Below, one piece after another: positions 59,790 to 64,000 of a stretch of DNA of 64,000 bases. Below the pieces are notes generated by a model that was not told where the DNA came from, did not search any database, and saw nothing but the letters and a program-made list of their open reading frames with translations. Each line of letters opens with the position of its first letter. Positions within the stretch are counted from its first letter, which is position 1. Source of the DNA: Toxotes chatareus (Eukaryota; Chordata; Actinopteri; Toxotidae); contig CM028894.1 in assembly GCA_016801885.1 (NCBI GenBank), forward strand, positions 9,555,241 through 9,619,240. Direction: 5' to 3'. The translations under genes were made by a program, and so were the position numbers.

Positions 59790-59926
59790 ACCCACATTCA
59801 TACACTTGTTCCCTCTTTCTGTTGCTGAAATCTAAGTGACAGCAGCAGCAGCGTCCTTCTGTTTTTTCCTCTGGGGTCCAGTTATCCCCCACAGAGACAC
59901 CCTGGTCCACACCATCACCGGCCTCC

Positions 59927-60177
59927 CTATGTAGGGAAGCAGATGCCGCAGCACTCCATACAGATTTCCAGGCAGTCTGAGGACTCGCAGCAGGCGTCCA
60001 TGATGCCACAGTCCATGTCACAGGGGCAGTTGCAGTCATCGCCCAGGTCGTCGGTGCAACAGCAGCAGCAGCAAGCCTCTGATGTACATGCGCCGCACGA
60101 GGCCTGCGCCACCACCATGTTGCAAAGAGTCAGGAACTCACAGAACAGGCAGGCCAAGATGCAGTGGACGCAGCAGT
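59927..60177 (-). CDS. mdfic: Terminal coding exon of MDFIC-like protein (I-mfa domain), partial gene
   Basis: This exon codes for 82 residues plus the stop codon TAG, with 25 cysteines. They begin CCVHCILACLFCEFLTLC, run through a six-cysteine block and DCNCPCDMDCGIMDACC, and end ECCGICFPT. This is the C-terminal I-mfa domain of the MyoD-family-inhibitor family (MDFI, MDFIC, MDFIC2). The ACTSEAC, GDDCNCPCDMDCG and CFPT stretches fit MDFIC as I remember it, rather than MDFI. Family proteins bind bHLH and other transcription regulators and retain them in the cytoplasm. MDFIC is also reported as an auxiliary subunit of PIEZO mechanosensitive channels through its lipidated cysteine-rich C-terminus. 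The exon start is set by the only AG (60179-60178) in the preceding 60 or so bases. The first two exon bases, AC, complete a split Asp codon, so the intron is phase 1. Upstream coding exons are not in the window. Confidence 0.88.
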
Positions 60178-60240
60178 CTGGGTCCATGTCAAACCAGTCA
60201 GGGTGAAACATTGTAAAGTGAAATAAATAGGTGAATAAAA
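60178..60240 (-). promoter_or_regulatory. Splice acceptor and branch-point region of mdfic last intron
   Basis: On the minus strand this stretch is T-rich (TTTATTCACCTATTTATTTC). It contains CTGAC at 60201-60197, a good branch-point match 21 bases before the exon, and ends in CCCAG. No other AG occurs in the segment, so the acceptor is not ambiguous. The open reading frame continues upstream through the acceptor to an ATG at 60211, which matters for possible alternative starts. Confidence 0.65.
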
Positions 60241-60479
60241 TAAATCAGTCAAAAAGAATAAATCACAAATCTGAATGTGTCTGTTAATGAATTTCATTAC
60301 GCAATACGTATAAATATATTACGTTTTATTTTCAGCAATATTAGTGCCCATTAAAATCAGTGCAGAGTGAGTGAGAGAGGACTTGCATGCTTGGCAGGCT
60401 GACAGGCACTACAGAGTAGGTATGTGGCAAAAGGGTGAGGGCTAACTACACAGGGGGGGATCAAGGAAATAAGAGAAAT

Positions 60480-60800
60480 TCAAAGAAATAAATTCCTCTC
60501 CTGCAGTTGATTAACGGACTGTTAAATAATTGTGGCATTATCATGCAAACTGCTAGGTTGCTCACACACAGATGATTAGCAGAGTCCAAGAGTCTCTCCC
60601 TGGCAAATAGCTGGATTAATGCTGGCAATGCTCACACCTCTGATTAACATTTAACCTCTTCACTTTATGTGGCTGGTGGCAAGTTTAAGCCTGTTGTTTC
60701 ACTGCAAGAAAGAGTTCCCCTTTAAATTGCCAATGTGCCCATTAACCATCACAAAACGGTTTTTGAATGGCTGAATTAGTTATACATTTCATTAAAATGC
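60480..60800. promoter_or_regulatory. Candidate intronic regulatory block of mdfic
   Basis: The sequence is complex and free of simple repeats. It includes CAGTTGATTAACGG, TTATCATGCAAACTGC (octamer-like), CAGATGATTAGCAG, CTGGATTAATGCTGG and TCTGATTAACATTTAACC, so several TAAT/ATTA cores lie within 320 bases. It begins about 300 bases upstream of the terminal exon. Motif density is the only support. Confidence 0.27.
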
Positions 60801-63800
60801 TACTATGCTGGTTTGAGTAGGTAATGAAACAGGACAGGTGTAAAGTTTTACTTCTAAATGTCCACTGACACAGAGTGTTGTCAGTAATAGTATATAAAGG
60901 TACCCAAGCTCTCATTTTTTTAAACTCTAGTCCGAAATCAACATTTTAATTTGATTTGATCAATTTAAGCTTTAATTTTTCTTTAATCTGTGTTATAAAA
61001 AGTAATTAAATGAAATCATAGATGCAATTTACCCATTCTCTTTTACCTGATCTAAACTTGTCAGTCATAAGAGCTAAAATAACCTTTTCCAAATGGTAAA
61101 AAAAAGAAAATATTTAATGTGGAATAAAACTCTAAAGTGTGTTGGTGCTTAGAGCACAAGGTGAGATTAAATACAGGATTTACTGTTAATTTATAATTAT
61201 TATTGTTTATTCATACACAGGAGACAAATGCACACAATTTATGTTCTCATTAATCAAGCTGCTGCACACTAGACCCTCTGTAGTTGTATCCAAGTCACTA
61301 AATCATACGAAATATCACTCGCTAAGTGCACCTGGCATAAACTCCTTGCAGCTGTCTCGCTTTTGAACCAAGGCCAGCACAGCACCACTGCTTTGGAGTG
61401 TTAAAAAGACATGATGTGGATGGATGCAGAAAAATAGCATTACAAACAGGGCACATTTGCATAACTTTCATCAGGCCATCTTGAGCTGTCAGAAGGGGCT
61501 GTTACTGATTGGGTTAGAGGAAAAGCGAAAGGAAGAGCGTGTGGAGGACGGCATGGAAAGGCAAGCTAAGGACCGCTGGATGCTCATGTTTGATTAATCA
61601 AAGTAGAGGGGATTTTTCTCCCTATTTTTGCGGTGCTCTGGGCTGCAGAGCTGACCAGAAGCACTAACTGGCTGCGATACAAACAAGATAGAGAAGGGAC
61701 CATGAAACGAGCAAGTGTGTGTACGTGTCTGTGAGGGTGCCTGAAGTTTGAATGCATCTTATTATCCTTATCTGAGACCATAACACTGGCAGTGATGGGA
61801 GATGCATGAGAATAAATCCTTCACTATTGAACATCTGGTGTGGACATGCAGTAAATTGCTGCAGGGCAGACTGTGGATTTGTTTCATGCTAGCATAACAA
61901 AACTCATACCACATTCTATACTGGCATCTACTGTAATGTACTGTCATCTGAGCACTACAAAATGCCAATGAGGGCAATAAACGCTGCCCGGCCACAGCCG
62001 CATGCACAAAACCTCAAAGTTCAGCCTAACAAACTTTGAAGGACCCAGAGGGTAAAGCCATGCCAGCGTTCGGAATGCAACAGTAGACTGTGAATACGAT
62101 ACAAACACAGTACATAGGCATTAAGCAGCGGCCGGCCATCTCAGCTATTCACTTGGATGTATAATTCAACACCAGCGATTAGTCTGGATCTTAGAGAAGC
62201 CAGCAAGAAGAAGGGGAGCGGGGGGGATCGTATACTGTACACAAGAGAGCTGGACGCAAGGCACATCTCCATGAAAACAGAGAGACAGACAGAAAGGCAG
62301 ACAGAGACACAGAGTGAAACCAACCAACAGACAGACAGAGCAGCACACACTGACACTGCTCCTGTTTAATGTCAGCGAGCTGCGATGAAGCCCAGAGTTT
62401 GCAGGGCCAAAAACAGCGTCCGGCGCCTCTGAGGAAATAGTCTGAGACATCTGGAAAGCTAACATCAAAAAAAAGGGAGCGGCATGACACAAAACAAGCT
62501 GGATGGGCCTCGGAGCGGCAAGCTGTGCAAAACATTCAAACTCACAAAGAGGGAGAGAGAGGGAGAGATAGCTGGACAGGCAAAGATAAAGAGAGAGAGA
62601 TTGATCAGACAAAGCCTTGGTGGCCAAGGGAATGCACAGAAGGCACACATGGGTAAAGAGGGTAGAGGATGTGAGCTGGACAGTGGAAGTCCACCACATG
62701 CACTTTAAAGTAGGCCTGTTTATAATGTATGACTGAGGGAAAAGTTAAAGCTAGAGAGCTAGGGCTTACACAACACATACAAACACACATCTAGGTTTAC
62801 AGCTCAGGAAAAACTGCGCCTGTGGCCTTGGCCCTAAATCTCTAAAAGAGGCTAAAGCTGCTTGAAGACCTTAACTGATTACACACAATTAATAAAAACA
62901 CAAACTGGATGACAAGACTTGAGACAACCCACACTGCTGAACAAAAGCAGCGTGGCAAATGACTCCTCAGAAGCTGCGGTGTTATCACAGATTGGCTTCG
63001 GTGCCAACGGCATGTGCTAAGAAACACAGGGAGCAGCAGAATCCCCAGAGCTAGTTCCTGCTAGCTTACGCCTTTTATTTCCTGTGTTCAGGGGGCTGTT
63101 TAGGAGGCTAATTTCACAGGCAAACAGATTATGTTAATCCGTGTAAACATTCAAACACAACAGCTTGGCTGTTTTCCAGGGGGAAATAAATAGTTGAGAG
63201 CGAACATATTGATTCTGAGAGCTCTCGTGTCTGCAAATAAGCAACACAAAAGCCATAATGAGACAGACTTGTTGAGCTGCTGTTGTTTTATTTTTTTTCC
63301 CCACCCTCTCTCGTCTGTTCTTTACCAATTAAGATGTTGAAAACATGATGTGTCTGGAATATCTCTGGTGGATGCATCCCACCTTTACTCGCAAAGTGTT
63401 GTGGATGTGCATGTGCATGTGTATGTGTGCCTTCTTGTTTTGTTTATTTCAAATACATCATCATTGATCTGACTGTCCACTTTTCTCCTCCATTTAAACT
63501 TATAAAGCCTGAACATTGTGAATCATTCAATAACACATAAGAGCACATCTTATCTCTAAGGCTCACCTTGGACTTAAAGCCCACACAAAACAAAGCAGCA
63601 CAGGCCTTGGGATGGATGAATAAGTAAGAACAGCCACTCTATTTTAAAGAATCATGCCTAAACCGTAATATTATGTGGGCTATGGAAGGACAGAGAACAC
63701 AAGCATGTCCACAAACACATGCTCAGTGAGTACAGTAGTTGGAGGAGGGACGCAACAGGGTCCTGTTAATGAGGGCCAGGGTGGTGCTGACGGGATGTAG

Positions 63801-64000
63801 GGAGAGCCAGAAAGGGCCTAGAGAGGTGTGAGGGGCCGTGAGGGGCCCGAAGAAGGCTGGTCACGACTTTTAATAGGCACCCCATGCTCTCAGGCCTCGT
63901 TAGACGATCACACCTATCTCCCCAATGGGAAAGGACCAGCCAACCGCCTTCATTACTGGACTCACCTCGGCCTTGCACCTGACAAAGTGACGGCTTCCCT

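Larger units (their letters stand above)
57905..59926 (-). other. mdfic: Predicted 3' untranslated region of mdfic
   Basis: The region follows the TAG stop and reaches the first canonical AATAAA on the minus strand, giving a 3' UTR of about 2 kb. The sequence is AT-rich and has no supported ORF. It includes a CA repeat (59763-59789), a 20-base A run on the plus strand (59333-59352) and a perfect 14-base palindrome at 58113-58126. The extent is inferred only from the poly(A) signal; an ATTAAA at 58658-58653 could end a shorter form of about 1.3 kb. Confidence 0.4.
60178..64000 (-). other. mdfic: 3' part of mdfic last intron (continues past window edge)
   Basis: No further I-mfa-family exon is recognisable on the minus strand up to the right edge, so this is read as intron. 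It holds an AT-rich, homeodomain-site-rich block at about 60480-60800, a purine-rich run with GACA/GAGA repeats at 62280-62340 and 62540-62605, and otherwise unremarkable DNA. At 63966 a CCGAG|GTGAGT match to a 5' splice site occurs on the minus strand. The bases before it do not translate to anything I recognise as MDFIC. An alternative reading is that some of this is intergenic to an unannotated 5' exon, but the acceptor at 60178 argues for intron. Confidence 0.6.

Noticed and set aside
59722..60039. 105-codon minus-strand frame overlapping the mdfic exon
   Set aside because: A different frame from the I-mfa coding frame across the same exon and 3' UTR; a shadow.
59943..60206. 87-codon plus-strand frame with a glutamine run
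   Set aside because: Exact antisense of the mdfic cysteine exon; the glutamines are the CAG complement of the cysteine codons.
62166..62699. 177-codon minus-strand frame
   Set aside because: Low-complexity leucine/serine/cysteine-rich product arising from GACA and GAGA purine repeats read on the opposite strand; no family resemblance.
63966..64000. Possible penultimate mdfic exon ending at CCGAG|GTGAGT
   Set aside because: The donor is good, but the residues in the phase required by the terminal exon (ending LCQVQGR) do not resemble the MDFIC segment expected before the I-mfa domain, and too little sequence is visible.
1..64000. CRISPR arrays, tRNA or rRNA genes, bacterial operons, viral genes
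   Set aside because: No regularly spaced direct repeats, no intact tRNA fold (only the decayed SINE head), no rRNA text, and no viral protein signature was seen; the sequence is vertebrate nuclear DNA.

Overview
The window reads as nuclear DNA of a teleost fish, most likely a spiny-rayed (percomorph) species. It is AT-rich, full of CA/GT and GA microsatellites and homopolymer runs, and carries degenerate copies of interspersed repeats typical of fish: a CR1/L2/Rex1-type LINE, hAT-like and Tc1-like miniature elements and a tRNA-derived SINE. There are no operons, no dense coding, and no long ORF that survives inspection except one exon.

The only protein-coding sequence I can support is a single terminal exon on the minus strand, 59927-60177. 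It encodes the cysteine-rich C-terminal I-mfa domain of a MyoD-family-inhibitor protein. The residues fit MDFIC better than MDFI. A branch-point-like CTGAC and a CAG acceptor lie just upstream, so 60178-64000 is the 3' part of the last intron. The remaining coding exons lie beyond the right edge. A plausible 3' UTR runs from 59926 down to an AATAAA at 57932-57927.

Everything to the left, about 57.6 kb, is gene desert. In vertebrates MDFIC is followed by a very large desert before TFEC, so this is probably the start of that regulatory domain (inference, untested). Layout: 1-10 kb anonymous DNA with a small CpG-rich cluster at 7861-8040; 10.06-10.72 kb, a cluster of three old repeats; 13.87-14.06 kb, a fish repeat; 14.48-14.66 kb, a polypyrimidine tract; 19.9-20.5 kb, a second CpG cluster next to CA repeats; 22.76-23.9 kb, an internally deleted minus-strand LINE; 24-30 kb, low-repeat DNA with several enhancer-like blocks; 30.6-30.9 kb, a Tc1-like miniature element; 31.7-31.9 kb, an exon-like island; 32.2 kb, a hAT-like fragment; 37.8-38.1 kb, a TTAA-ended repeat; 41.3 kb, a 34-copy CA repeat; 41.85-42.16 kb, a repeat with an internal duplication; 49.4-49.8 and 51.1-51.5 kb, enhancer-like blocks; 55.05-55.2 kb, an exon-like island.

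No clearly new biological system is visible. The best leads are two splice-site-bounded islands, two CpG clusters, several homeodomain/octamer-rich blocks that look like developmental enhancers, and a CAG/CTG repeat inside the mdfic exon that sets the length of a cysteine run. All conservation statements are predictions, because no alignment was possible here.
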